6,016 nucleotides of DNA, taken from NCBI GenBank assembly GCA_030590765.1, contig JAUVCP010000152.1, forward strand, positions 1 to 6,016, given 5' to 3'. The stretch's first letter is position 1, and every line of letters starts with the position of its first letter. The translations under genes were made by a program, and so were the position numbers. A model generated the notes under the pieces. It ran no database searches. It had not been told where the DNA came from and saw nothing but the letters and a program-made list of their open reading frames with translations. Shown in pieces: positions 1-6,016 of the stretch. The DNA is from Flavobacteriaceae bacterium. Its GTDB lineage: Bacteria; Bacteroidota; Bacteroidia; Flavobacteriales; Flavobacteriaceae.

Positions 1-468
1 AGCTCTTTTGCCATTTACATATAATTGATCAAATCTCCATTGTTGATTTTTGATATTTGGAATTTGTACTTCCCAAATACCATTTTTATTTACGTTGAAA
101 CCGTTAATTTGTTTCCCGCCGCTAAAAACTGGCATCTTTCCTTTTTCAGCTTGATAAATCACAGGATATTTACCTGACCCTCCATCCTCAGTATTTAATA
201 TCAAAGGTTCTTCCATAAAATAAGACCCTTCGGCAATATGAATAACGATATTTTTATTTTGAAGAGGTTCATTCTTTAATTTTCTTGCAGCATTTCTTGC
301 ACCTATCAAGGAGGCAAATGGTTTTTCTTTTGTTCCCGGGTTAGAATCCCTACCATTTGGCGCAATATAAAATTGAGCCTTTATACCTGCGGTCACAAGC
401 ATAAAAACAAAAAGAAATAATAGGTGATATTTGACTGGCAGATTACTATTTCTTAATATAAGAGTCAT
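1..468 (-). CDS. Secreted parallel beta-helix glycan-active protein, GH141-like (N-terminal part, cut by window edge)
   Basis: This gene reads leftward from the ATG at 468-466 and stays open for 156 codons to base 1; the C-terminal part lies outside the window. Residues 1-31 form a signal peptide with a hydrophobic core at about 15-28 and an 'IKA|Q' end, so the product should be exported. The mature start reads FYIAPNGRDSNPGTKEKPF, followed by an Ala/Arg-rich helix (about 56-66), IVIHIAEGSYF (75-85), EPLILNTEDGGS (87-98), PVIYQAEKGKMPVFSGGKQI (102-121) and WRFDQLYVNGKRA (144-156). This order is typical of pectate-lyase-like right-handed beta-helix enzymes. The final 'W-F-QLYVNGKRA' block especially recalls GH141 proteins, which include a fucosidase acting on plant rhamnogalacturonan II and are common in fucan-degradation loci. 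The catalytic region is not visible, so GH141 is an inference; a polysaccharide lyase or another beta-helix glycosidase remains possible. It is divergent from the sulfatase/PNGase pair. Confidence 0.8.
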   Translation of the reverse strand, partial: MTLILRNSNLPVKYHLLFLFVFMLVTAGIKAQFYIAPNGRDSNPGTKEKPFASLIGARNAARKLKNEPLQNKNIVIHIAEGSYFMEEPLILNTEDGGSGKYPVIYQAEKGKMPVFSGGKQINGFNVNKNGIWEVQIPNIKNQQWRFDQLYVNGKRA

Positions 469-682
469 TTTTTTTTGGATTTATTTTAGCTTATGTAGAA
501 TAAAATTTACTTCTAAAAGTACAAAATATTTAATTTATTAAATGATTTGTATTTGGTTTTTATCCCTTTCTTATGGTTTTTTTTGTTGTTTGTCTAAAAT
601 ATCATTTTACTACTTAAAAAATAGTTAGTTTTATGTTATTAATTGTTAGGTATTGCAATAAAACTAAATTAATTATAGTGTA
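469..682. promoter_or_regulatory. Divergent intergenic region between the beta-helix gene and the sulfatase operon
   Basis: These 214 bases separate two genes transcribed outward, so they must hold the promoters of both. The stretch is extremely A+T-rich, with a T-rich run around 570-592. Several near matches to the Bacteroidota -7 element (TAnnTTTG) exist, for example TAGTTTTA at 626-633 on the plus strand and TACTTTTA (complement of 514-521) on the minus strand. None has a well-placed TTG element upstream, so no promoter can be fixed. There is no Shine-Dalgarno sequence before either ATG; both starts are preceded by A-rich or T/A sequence, as is usual in this phylum. The region gives no clue to a specific regulator. 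Confidence 0.5.
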
Positions 683-2089
683 ATGATCCGGAATTTCCCT
701 TTTTTTATAATATTTTTAGCTTTACAGTTTTGCACTTTTTGGAATGGTCTAAATGCACAAGAAAAGCCAAATATTGTGTATATCAATATTGATGATCTTG
801 GATGGACAGACCTCACTTGCTATGGGAGTTCTTATTATGAAACTCCTAATATTGATCGATTGGTAGCCATGGGGGTGAAATTTACAGATGCCTATGCATC
901 TGCTTCAAATTGTGCCCCAAGCAGAGCAGGATTACTATCAGGTCAGTATAGTCCAAGATATGGAATTTATACAGTTGGAACTTCCGAAAGGGGAAAGTCG
1001 AAAGACAGAAAGCTTATTCCGGTAAAAAATAAAACAATATTACCAGATAGTGTTGTTACTATTGCTGAGACCTTAATGAAAGAGGGATATATTACGGCTT
1101 CTATGGGGAAATGGCATTTGGGAGAGGATCCAAGAACTCAGGGGTTTGATATCAATATTGGAGGTACGCATGCAGGTCATCCAAAATCCTATTTTAGTCC
1201 GTATAGAAATAAAAATTTAAAGGATGGGCCAATCGGGGAATATTTAACGGATCGATTGACAAATGAAGGAATATCCTTTATAGAGAGTAATATAGACAAT
1301 CCTTTTTTTCTTTATATGACCTATTATACGGTACATACTCCAATTCAGGGGAAACAGGATCTGATAGAGAAATATCGAAATAAGCCAACATCCAAATATC
1401 ATAAAAACGCAACCTTTGCAGCAATGGTTGAAGCAATGGATAGTAATGTTGGGAGACTTATCAATACTTTGGAAGAGCTGAATCTAACAAAAAATACTAT
1501 GATTATCTTTACTTCAGATAATGGCGGCTTATTTACTGTATCTGAGCAGTTTCCATTAAAATATGGAAAAGGATCTTACTATGAAGGAGGGGTGAGAATT
1601 CCACTGATTATTCGATGGGATGGTAAAATTAAACCAAATACTATTTCTAAAATACCGGTAATGAATATAGATTTTTATTCTACTTTTCTTGAGGTTGCAA
1701 ATATTCATCCTGCTAAAGAATTGATTTTAGATGGAGAGAGCTTATCACCAATATTGTTTGGGAAAGGTCAATTTATAAATCGATCATTGTTCTGGCATTT
1801 TCCTATTTATTTGGAAGCGAGTAGGGGTTATAATGAAAAAACTGGAAGAGACCCTTTGTTTAGAACACGACCTGGCTCAACCATGCGATATGGTAAATGG
1901 AAATTACATCAATATTTTGAGGATAATGATATTGAATTGTACGATTTGGAAAAAGATTTAGGTGAAAACAAAAATCTAGTTAAAGTTACACCGAAAAAGA
2001 CCAAAGAGCTATTGAAAATGCTGGATGATTGGAGGGCAAAAATAAAAGCACCTGTTCCTAAAGGGTTAAATCAAGAATATATTAAATAA
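683..2089 (+). CDS. Secreted type I formylglycine-dependent sulfatase (S1 family)
   Basis: This gene encodes a complete 468-residue arylsulfatase-type enzyme that hydrolyses sulfate esters, here very probably on a carbohydrate. Residues 1-25 are a signal peptide ending 'GLNA|Q'. The fold starts with PNIVYINIDDLGW, where Asp37 and Asp38 are the expected calcium ligands. The maturation motif is C77-A-P-S-R81-A-G, so Cys77 is the residue converted to formylglycine and Arg81 its usual stabiliser. Further family landmarks are G142-K-W-H-L-G (Lys143, His145), V217-H-T-P (His218), TSDNGG with metal ligands Asp279 and Asn280, Lys293 in LKYGKG, and EGGVRIP at 301-307. The C-terminal subdomain, with RYGKWKLH (402-409) and ELYDLEKDLGE (418-428), is intact. 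All core residues are present, so activity is expected if a maturation enzyme exists elsewhere in the genome. The next gene starts 6 bases downstream, indicating an operon. The sulfated sugar and the S1 subfamily cannot be settled by eye. Confidence 0.96.
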   Translation: MIRNFPFFIIFLALQFCTFWNGLNAQEKPNIVYINIDDLGWTDLTCYGSSYYETPNIDRLVAMGVKFTDAYASASNCAPSRAGLLSGQYSPRYGIYTVGTSERGKSKDRKLIPVKNKTILPDSVVTIAETLMKEGYITASMGKWHLGEDPRTQGFDINIGGTHAGHPKSYFSPYRNKNLKDGPIGEYLTDRLTNEGISFIESNIDNPFFLYMTYYTVHTPIQGKQDLIEKYRNKPTSKYHKNATFAAMVEAMDSNVGRLINTLEELNLTKNTMIIFTSDNGGLFTVSEQFPLKYGKGSYYEGGVRIPLIIRWDGKIKPNTISKIPVMNIDFYSTFLEVANIHPAKELILDGESLSPILFGKGQFINRSLFWHFPIYLEASRGYNEKTGRDPLFRTRPGSTMRYGKWKLHQYFEDNDIELYDLEKDLGENKNLVKVTPKKTKELLKMLDDWRAKIKAPVPKGLNQEYIK

Positions 2090-2095
2090 AACATA

Positions 2096-3763
2096 ATGAA
2101 AACATCCATTTTTAAACAATTATTATTGGCTTCCCTGAGTTTACTTTATACAGGTTTATTTGCACAAAACCCTATAGAAGTGGTTTATCACAAAAGTGAA
2201 AAAGATAAAGGAGCAAAACCAAGTACTACAGTTGTTTTTTATAATGATATAGCCTATTTGTCAAATAGTAGTGATAAGACCTTTTCATTTATTGATTATA
2301 AAAACAGTATAGTGGTGGATATGATCAAATACAAGGGAATGTATTATAAAACATTAGAAAGTTTTCAATCGCTTCCACAACCGGTAATGAAGGATGAGGA
2401 AGAAAAAATATTAGGATATAATTGTAAAAAGGCTGTATTTAAAGCCTTTTCAAATACGATTGAAGTTTGGTATACAGATAAAGCAAATGCAAAAGGATCT
2501 CCTTATAAAAGTTATTTACCAAAAAACAGTCTTGTTTTAAAAATTAAAATCAATGGAGGATTGCGATTGATTGCAACAGATATTCGTGAATTGGACAAAA
2601 AAACGGAATTATTTAACCCAATGGATGATGCAATTGAAATTAACATGGCAGCGTTAAGAGAATTGCAAATTAAATCGAGATATGTCACAATGGCAGTATT
2701 TAAAAAACAACAAATAAATTTTGATACAAAATTAAAAACCAGTGATTTAAGAGCAGTCAATAAAACCTTTAGATGCTCCAATGGCACCATAGTTTTAAAG
2801 AAAATTATACTACCTAAAATAGCCAAAGAAGGAGCGAAAATATTTGCAACTTTAACAAACTGGTCTAATGGTGATGCCTATGACAGAACCTGTAGTTTAT
2901 TTACTATAAAAAATAACAGACAGAAATCTGTTTTAGATGCAATTGAAAAAGGGATAAAAGAATTACCCGTGTATAAGGATAAAAATGGAAATGAATATCA
3001 GGGAATAGTGAGTATAGCAGATTATGAAGTACCTGTGGAATTAATGCGATTTTTTACTTCTTTTGGAGTTTCTCATTTCAATACGAAGAGAGAGATCCAT
3101 AATTATAAATGGAGAGACTCAGTAGTTTATAAACAAGAAATAACTTCATTGATACCAAATACCGAAAATGAGATATGGATAGGAGTTTTCATAGGTAATT
3201 ATGATAAAGGTGGTCATAAGGTAAGTCTCGATTTGAATTTTTATCCTGCATGGGAAGAAACCATAGTAAAGAAAAAGTATATCAATCCATTGTTTAGTAC
3301 GGTAAATATTTTAGAAATGTCTGGGCAGAATTATGGAAGATTATTTAAAACAGATACACTTACTGCTGAGTTTGATATTCCTGAAAAAGTAGAGAATTTA
3401 AAGTTGCTTTATACTTCAACAGGTCATGGAGGTTGGGGAGGAGGTGATGAGTTTAATCAGCGATTGAATAAGATTTTTGTGGATGGAAAATTGATATATA
3501 ATGAAGTGCCATGGAGAACAGATTGTGCAACATACCGACTTTCAAACCCATCTTCCGGAAACTTCTCTAACGGACTGTCATCAAGTGATCTAAGTCGTTC
3601 AAACTGGTGCCCGGCAACACTTACTCCTCCAAAAATAATTCTACTGAATAATTTAAAACAAGGAAAACATATCATTCAGGTGGTTATAGAACAAGGAGAT
3701 GATGATGGGTCAAGTTTTAATCATTGGGGAGTGACCGGTGTTTTGACTGGTCAATTTAAATAA
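2096..3763 (+). CDS. Secreted PNGase F-family peptide:N-glycosidase with N-terminal extra domain
   Basis: The product (555 residues) resembles Elizabethkingia PNGase F, which cleaves the bond between protein asparagine and the first GlcNAc of an N-glycan. Residues 1-23 are a signal peptide (LFA|QN). Residues about 25-170 form an extra domain; ILGYNCKKAVFKAF and IEVWYTD (105-128) recall GLPGLI-type domains. The two PNGase F beta-sandwich domains follow, at about 215-385 and 390-555. By manual comparison, Asp263 in DAYDRTC matches PNGase F Asp60, Glu452 in GGGDEF matches Glu206, and Arg501 in RSNWCP matches Arg248 with identical spacing to the following Trp-Cys. Cys477 and Cys505 match the Cys231-Cys252 disulfide. 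The Cys204 and Cys208 pair is absent, and Glu118 has no obvious counterpart: the aligned spot near GGHKVSLDL (372-380) carries His/Lys. At 555 residues it is much longer than classical PNGase F (about 314 mature residues), closer to the type II enzymes that carry an N-terminal bowl-like domain. It is probably co-transcribed with the sulfatase. Confidence 0.88.
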   Translation: MKTSIFKQLLLASLSLLYTGLFAQNPIEVVYHKSEKDKGAKPSTTVVFYNDIAYLSNSSDKTFSFIDYKNSIVVDMIKYKGMYYKTLESFQSLPQPVMKDEEEKILGYNCKKAVFKAFSNTIEVWYTDKANAKGSPYKSYLPKNSLVLKIKINGGLRLIATDIRELDKKTELFNPMDDAIEINMAALRELQIKSRYVTMAVFKKQQINFDTKLKTSDLRAVNKTFRCSNGTIVLKKIILPKIAKEGAKIFATLTNWSNGDAYDRTCSLFTIKNNRQKSVLDAIEKGIKELPVYKDKNGNEYQGIVSIADYEVPVELMRFFTSFGVSHFNTKREIHNYKWRDSVVYKQEITSLIPNTENEIWIGVFIGNYDKGGHKVSLDLNFYPAWEETIVKKKYINPLFSTVNILEMSGQNYGRLFKTDTLTAEFDIPEKVENLKLLYTSTGHGGWGGGDEFNQRLNKIFVDGKLIYNEVPWRTDCATYRLSNPSSGNFSNGLSSSDLSRSNWCPATLTPPKIILLNNLKQGKHIIQVVIEQGDDDGSSFNHWGVTGVLTGQFK

Positions 3764-3792
3764 TAGTAGAACCGTTTTTTTATCTACTATTA
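3761..3792 (+). terminator. Perfect 10-bp hairpin spanning the PNGase stop codon; possible transcript end
   Basis: TAATAGTAGA at 3761-3770 pairs perfectly with TCTACTATTA at 3783-3792 across a 12-base loop. The left arm contains the TAA stop codon of the PNGase gene. The only T-run (3775-3781) lies inside the loop rather than after the stem, and the stem is A+T-rich, so this is not a classical intrinsic terminator. It may still protect or end the mRNA. Confidence 0.35.
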
Positions 3793-3818
3793 AAAAGGAA
3801 ATTATTTTACAGGGTTTG

Positions 3819-3856
3819 AATTTACCATCAAAAATCTTTCTGTTACAAGGTAAATT
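3819..3856. repeat. 8-bp perfect inverted repeat with 22-base spacer
   Basis: AATTTACC at 3819-3826 is the exact reverse complement of GGTAAATT at 3849-3856. The arms are short and A+T-rich and no T-run follows, so this may be chance, a weak hairpin or a protein-binding site. No function is assigned. Confidence 0.25.
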
Positions 3857-4021
3857 GTTTATTGGTATTGTTCTTAGGTATTTAAAATAATTGAATCAAT
3901 AGATTTTTACTTCCTTTTAAGAAAAACTACTCTTTTTGAGTCGTTTCCAAAATTTCCACGAATATTTGCTTCAAATTTTAAAACACAGAGAACTAATTTT
4001 AGTTCAATTAATAGTTTCCAG

Positions 4022-4058
4022 TAGGATTTGGGAAAGGTGTGTATATACCCTCATCCTA
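4022..4058 (+). other. Stem-loop in the leader region upstream of the sensor lipoprotein gene
   Basis: TAGGAT at 4022-4027 pairs with ATCCTA at 4053-4058, and after a 2x2 internal mismatch GGG at 4030-4032 pairs with CCC at 4048-4050. An alternative inner pairing of GGT (4036-4038) with ACC (4047-4049) competes with the GGG/CCC pairing. It is one of the few G+C-containing structures in this spacer. No T-run follows, so it is not a standard terminator, and it does not match any riboswitch class that I recognise. Confidence 0.3.
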
Positions 4059-4115
4059 AATTCTGTAAAAGGAAGGAGATTTATTGTTATGATGATGGAG
4101 TAATGATATCAACTA

Positions 4116-4129
4116 TATTCGATCGAATA
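4116..4129. promoter_or_regulatory. 14-bp perfect palindrome, candidate operator for the sensor gene pair
   Basis: TATTCGATCGAATA is fully self-complementary and lies about 60 bases upstream of the lipoprotein ATG. A perfect 14-bp palindrome centred on CGATCG is notable in such A+T-rich DNA and fits a dimeric regulator site. No second copy is seen in the window, so the assignment rests on position and symmetry alone. Confidence 0.3.
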
Positions 4130-4159
4130 ATAAAAAGCTAAGTTTATCAAATAATTATA

Positions 4160-4167
4160 TATCTTTA
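4160..4167 (+). promoter_or_regulatory. Possible Bacteroidota -7 element before the lipoprotein gene
   Basis: TATCTTTA matches the Bacteroidota -7 consensus TAnnTTTG at 7 of 8 positions and would place a transcript start about 10-15 bases before the ATG at 4188. There is no clear TTG element about 20 bases further upstream, and near matches are frequent in A+T-rich DNA, so support is weak. Confidence 0.22.
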
Positions 4168-4187
4168 GTTTTTCAAAATTGTACTAC

Positions 4188-5111
4188 ATGATTAAAAATA
4201 TTTTGCTATTAATAACCGTACTTGTTTTTGGCGTCTCTTGCAATAACTCCAAGAGTAAGAGAACTGTAATCGATTTTGATGATAATTCCATTAATAGCCA
4301 AAACAACAATAAAGATATAAATAATCCCAAAGCTATTTATATTGCAATAGCTTCAATGACATCACCTAAAGAAACGTATAAGCATTATAGTGAATTAATT
4401 GAGTATATTTCTAATAAAGTTGGTTATCCTATTTATATCAAACAAAAAAAAACTTATAAAGAAGTAAACATCCTTTTAGAAAATGGTGAAGTGGATTTTG
4501 CTTTTATTTGTTCCGGAGCTTTTGTAGAGGAATATAAAAAAATTAAATTACTGGTTGCGCCTGAGATCAATCATAAAACTTCCTATCAGGCGTATATTAT
4601 TGCCCGTAAAGATTCTGAAATAGAAAGCTTTAAGGATTTGGAACATCACAGTTTTGCATTTACAGATCCTCTTTCAAATACAGGAAGGTTATATCCTCAA
4701 AAACTATTATCAGAAATGAATAGAAATGATGATGATTTTTTTTCACATTCAATTTTTACTTATGGACACGATATATCCATTCAAATGGTAAACCGGGGAA
4801 TTATTGATGGTGCATCGGTACATAGCCTGATTTTTGATTATTTAACTTTGTATAATCCCGAAAAGGTTGAGAATATAAAGGTTGTAAAAAAGTCTCATAT
4901 ATTTGGTAATCCACCAATTGTAACACCTAATTCTCTTTCTAAAGAACATTTTAATGAATATCAGAAGATATTTTTAAACTTACACAATGATAGCATTGGT
5001 AAAAGCATTTTAAAAAAGATCAATATTGACCAGTTTGTTGTAGTAGATGAGAAAATTTATGAAAGCGTATTTCAATTAAAAGAATTTGTAAAGAATGAAA
5101 CAGGCAAATAA
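4188..5111 (+). CDS. PhnD-like periplasmic substrate-binding lipoprotein, probable ligand sensor partner of the adjacent kinase
   Basis: I choose the ATG at 4188 (307 residues) over an in-frame TTG three codons upstream, because it gives a normal lipoprotein signal: MIKN, a hydrophobic run, then FGVSC with Cys18 as the lipid-anchored residue. A low-complexity Asn/Asp/Ser linker follows (about 29-47). Residues 49-305 form a two-lobed binding protein of the phosphonate/phosphite family: AIYIAIASM (49-57), GEVDFAFICSGAFVEEY (100-116), FAFTDPLSNTGRLYP (156-170, the Ser/Thr-Gly ligand loop), IQMVNRGIIDGASV (198-211) and SHIFGNPPIV (236-245). Family members either deliver phosphonate-type ligands to ABC importers or act as sensor domains, as in the tetrathionate sensor TtrS. 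Here no permease or ATPase gene follows; a histidine kinase gene overlaps the 3' end by 17 bases. A sensory role is therefore inferred, with the ligand unknown. Export to the periplasmic face of the inner membrane or to the outer membrane cannot be told apart. Confidence 0.9.
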   Translation: MIKNILLLITVLVFGVSCNNSKSKRTVIDFDDNSINSQNNNKDINNPKAIYIAIASMTSPKETYKHYSELIEYISNKVGYPIYIKQKKTYKEVNILLENGEVDFAFICSGAFVEEYKKIKLLVAPEINHKTSYQAYIIARKDSEIESFKDLEHHSFAFTDPLSNTGRLYPQKLLSEMNRNDDDFFSHSIFTYGHDISIQMVNRGIIDGASVHSLIFDYLTLYNPEKVENIKVVKKSHIFGNPPIVTPNSLSKEHFNEYQKIFLNLHNDSIGKSILKKINIDQFVVVDEKIYESVFQLKEFVKNETGK

Positions 5112-6016
5112 AATAATCAATTTTCCTATTTTTTGGAAATTTGCTTTTGTTTCAATAGTTGTAGTTGTAATTTATGGCTCTATAAATATCTATATGCTAT
5201 GGAATTCAGTTTATAACTCTTTCGAAAAAGAAATTGATAAAAGAAGCAATATTTTGGCACAGATCGTAGCCGAAAAAGCGTTGGAACCAATAGTTTACGG
5301 TAATAATGTAAGTCTGTATTCTATTTTAGATGAAATAAAATACTCTGATCCAACAATTTCTTATATTTTTATACTTGACAATTCTAATAAAATTGTAGCC
5401 CAAACTTACGATATAATCATCCCAAATACTTTAATTTTTGCAAATGAACTAGACGGTAATTCTAAAAACATAAAAGAAATTGAGACTGTTAATTTTAAAT
5501 CAAAGATCATAAGAGATATTGCCTACCCAATTCTTAATGGTGATGTTGGTGTGGTGAGGTTAGGAATTAGCGAAGATCATGTTCATGCAAAATTAATTGA
5601 AATTACCCGAGAACTAATTGTTATGATTATTGCCTTTTTAATATTTGGACTCATTGGTGCATTATTTTTCTCTTATATCATTACTACTCCTATTTCAAAA
5701 ATTAGTAAAATGGCTCAAATAATTGATATCAACAATCTCAAGTCAGAAAACTATGAAATTACTTCAAAAAACAAATCCAAATTTTTCAATATTGAGATAA
5801 GTGATGAACTAGATGATTTGGTTACTAAATTTTCTGAAATGCTTAAGCGTTTAAAAACCAACTATATAGAGTTAAAAAAAACTGAAAGTGCTCTTGTGCA
5901 GGCTGAAAGACTTGCATCATTGGGTACATTATCAGCAGGAGTTGCACATGAAATAAATAATCCAATATCAGGCATACAGAATTGTGTAAACAGAATACTT
6001 AAAAACCCTGATAATA
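5095..6016 (+). CDS. Membrane sensor histidine kinase (N-terminal part, cut by window edge)
   Basis: The frame opens at the ATG at 5095, inside the 3' end of the lipoprotein gene, and stays open for 307 codons to the window edge. Residues 1-12 are cytoplasmic, about 13-36 form the first membrane helix (FAFVSIVVVVIYGSINIYML), and about 38-168 form a periplasmic domain. Its SYIFILDNSNKIV (89-101) and IAYPILNGDVGVVRLGIS (142-159) suggest a PAS/Cache-like fold. The second helix spans about 172-196 and is followed by a HAMP-like linker starting at TTPISKISKMA and ending about 252. A short coiled segment leads to the dimerisation and phosphotransfer domain: ERLASLGTLSAGVAHEINNP (271-290), with His285 as the phosphorylated residue. 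The ATP-binding domain must lie beyond the edge. The 'SLGTLSAGVAHEINNP' H-box is the type found in NtrB/AtoS-like kinases, which often pair with sigma-54 response regulators; that partner is not visible. The 17-base overlap implies translational coupling with the binding lipoprotein. Confidence 0.93.
   Translation, partial: MKQANKIINFPIFWKFAFVSIVVVVIYGSINIYMLWNSVYNSFEKEIDKRSNILAQIVAEKALEPIVYGNNVSLYSILDEIKYSDPTISYIFILDNSNKIVAQTYDIIIPNTLIFANELDGNSKNIKEIETVNFKSKIIRDIAYPILNGDVGVVRLGISEDHVHAKLIEITRELIVMIIAFLIFGLIGALFFSYIITTPISKISKMAQIIDINNLKSENYEITSKNKSKFFNIEISDELDDLVTKFSEMLKRLKTNYIELKKTESALVQAERLASLGTLSAGVAHEINNPISGIQNCVNRILKNPDN

Larger units (their letters stand above)
3764..4187. other. Gene-poor intergenic stretch of about 420 bases
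   Basis: No convincing gene lies between the PNGase stop and the lipoprotein start. It contains the structures listed separately. It also holds a minus-strand open stretch from 4050 down to a TAA at 3909-3907 (48 codons including the stop, no ATG, end reading EANIRGNFGNDSKRVVFLKRK), which looks protein-like at its C-terminus but has no recognised family. A 5-triplet mini-frame (ATG ATG ATG GAG TAA, 4089-4103) sits behind an AAGGAAGGAGA purine run at 4069-4079, which is odd in a phylum that rarely uses Shine-Dalgarno pairing. The plus strand is also open for about 60 codons up to that TAA, in the same frame, without an earlier ATG. A decayed gene, a long leader or plain spacer are all possible. 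Confidence 0.5.

Noticed and set aside
626..633. TAGTTTTA as the -7 promoter element of the sulfatase operon
   Set aside because: It matches TAnnTTTG at 7 of 8 positions, but no TTG lies about 20 bases upstream (nearest TTTG at 589-592 is too far), and similar near matches are common in this DNA.
2512..2826. Open frame of 104 codons on the minus strand inside the PNGase gene
   Set aside because: It lies wholly within a clear PNGase F-family gene on the other strand, and its translation shows no recognisable family; it is a shadow frame.
3457..3675. Open frame of 72 codons on the minus strand inside the PNGase gene
   Set aside because: It overlaps the most conserved catalytic part of the PNGase gene and has no family features; it is a shadow frame.
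4179..4187. TTG start three codons upstream of the lipoprotein ATG
   Set aside because: The ATG at 4188 gives a normal lipoprotein signal sequence directly, and TTG starts are rare; the extra residues add nothing recognisable.
4188..5111. A phosphonate ABC importer operon
   Set aside because: Only the binding-protein component is present; the next gene is a histidine kinase rather than a permease or ATPase.
1..6016. CRISPR array, tRNA or rRNA genes, insertion-sequence ends
   Set aside because: No spaced direct repeats, cloverleaf-like segments, rRNA-like conserved stretches, transposase frames or terminal inverted repeats were found on reading both strands by eye.

Overview
The window is strongly A+T-rich. 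Its genes lack clear Shine-Dalgarno sequences, their secreted products have 'A|Q' signal-peptide ends, and it carries a secreted sulfatase, a PNGase F-like amidase and a beta-helix glycan-active protein. Together these point to a polysaccharide- and glycoprotein-degrading member of the Bacteroidota, most likely a flavobacterium-like organism. That assignment is inferred from gene content and style; no taxonomic marker gene is present.

Left part (1-3763), a glycan-degradation locus. A gene on the minus strand runs off the left edge (468 to 1) and encodes the N-terminus of a secreted parallel beta-helix protein of the GH141-like kind. A 214-base divergent intergenic region separates it from two plus-strand genes 6 bases apart. 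The first is a complete type I (formylglycine) sulfatase (683-2089). The second is a complete PNGase F-family peptide:N-glycosidase with an extra N-terminal domain (2096-3763). All three products carry export signals. The simplest joint reading is removal of sulfate, release of N-glycans from protein and trimming of the sugar on a sulfated glycoprotein-type substrate.

Middle (3764-4187). About 420 bases have no convincing gene. They hold a perfect 10-bp hairpin spanning the stop codon of the PNGase gene, a longer inverted repeat, a second stem-loop, a 14-bp perfect palindrome, and a 48-codon minus-strand open stretch that may be a gene remnant or chance.

Right part (4188-6016), a sensory locus. 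A lipoprotein of the PhnD-like periplasmic binding family (4188-5111) overlaps by 17 bases a membrane histidine kinase (5095 to beyond 6016). The kinase is cut by the right edge just after its phospho-acceptor histidine. No transporter permease or ATPase gene follows, so the binding protein is better read as the ligand-sensing partner of the kinase than as part of an importer. Nothing in the sequence directly ties this sensor to the glycan locus.

No RNA genes, CRISPR arrays, insertion sequences, attachment sites or replication origins were seen.
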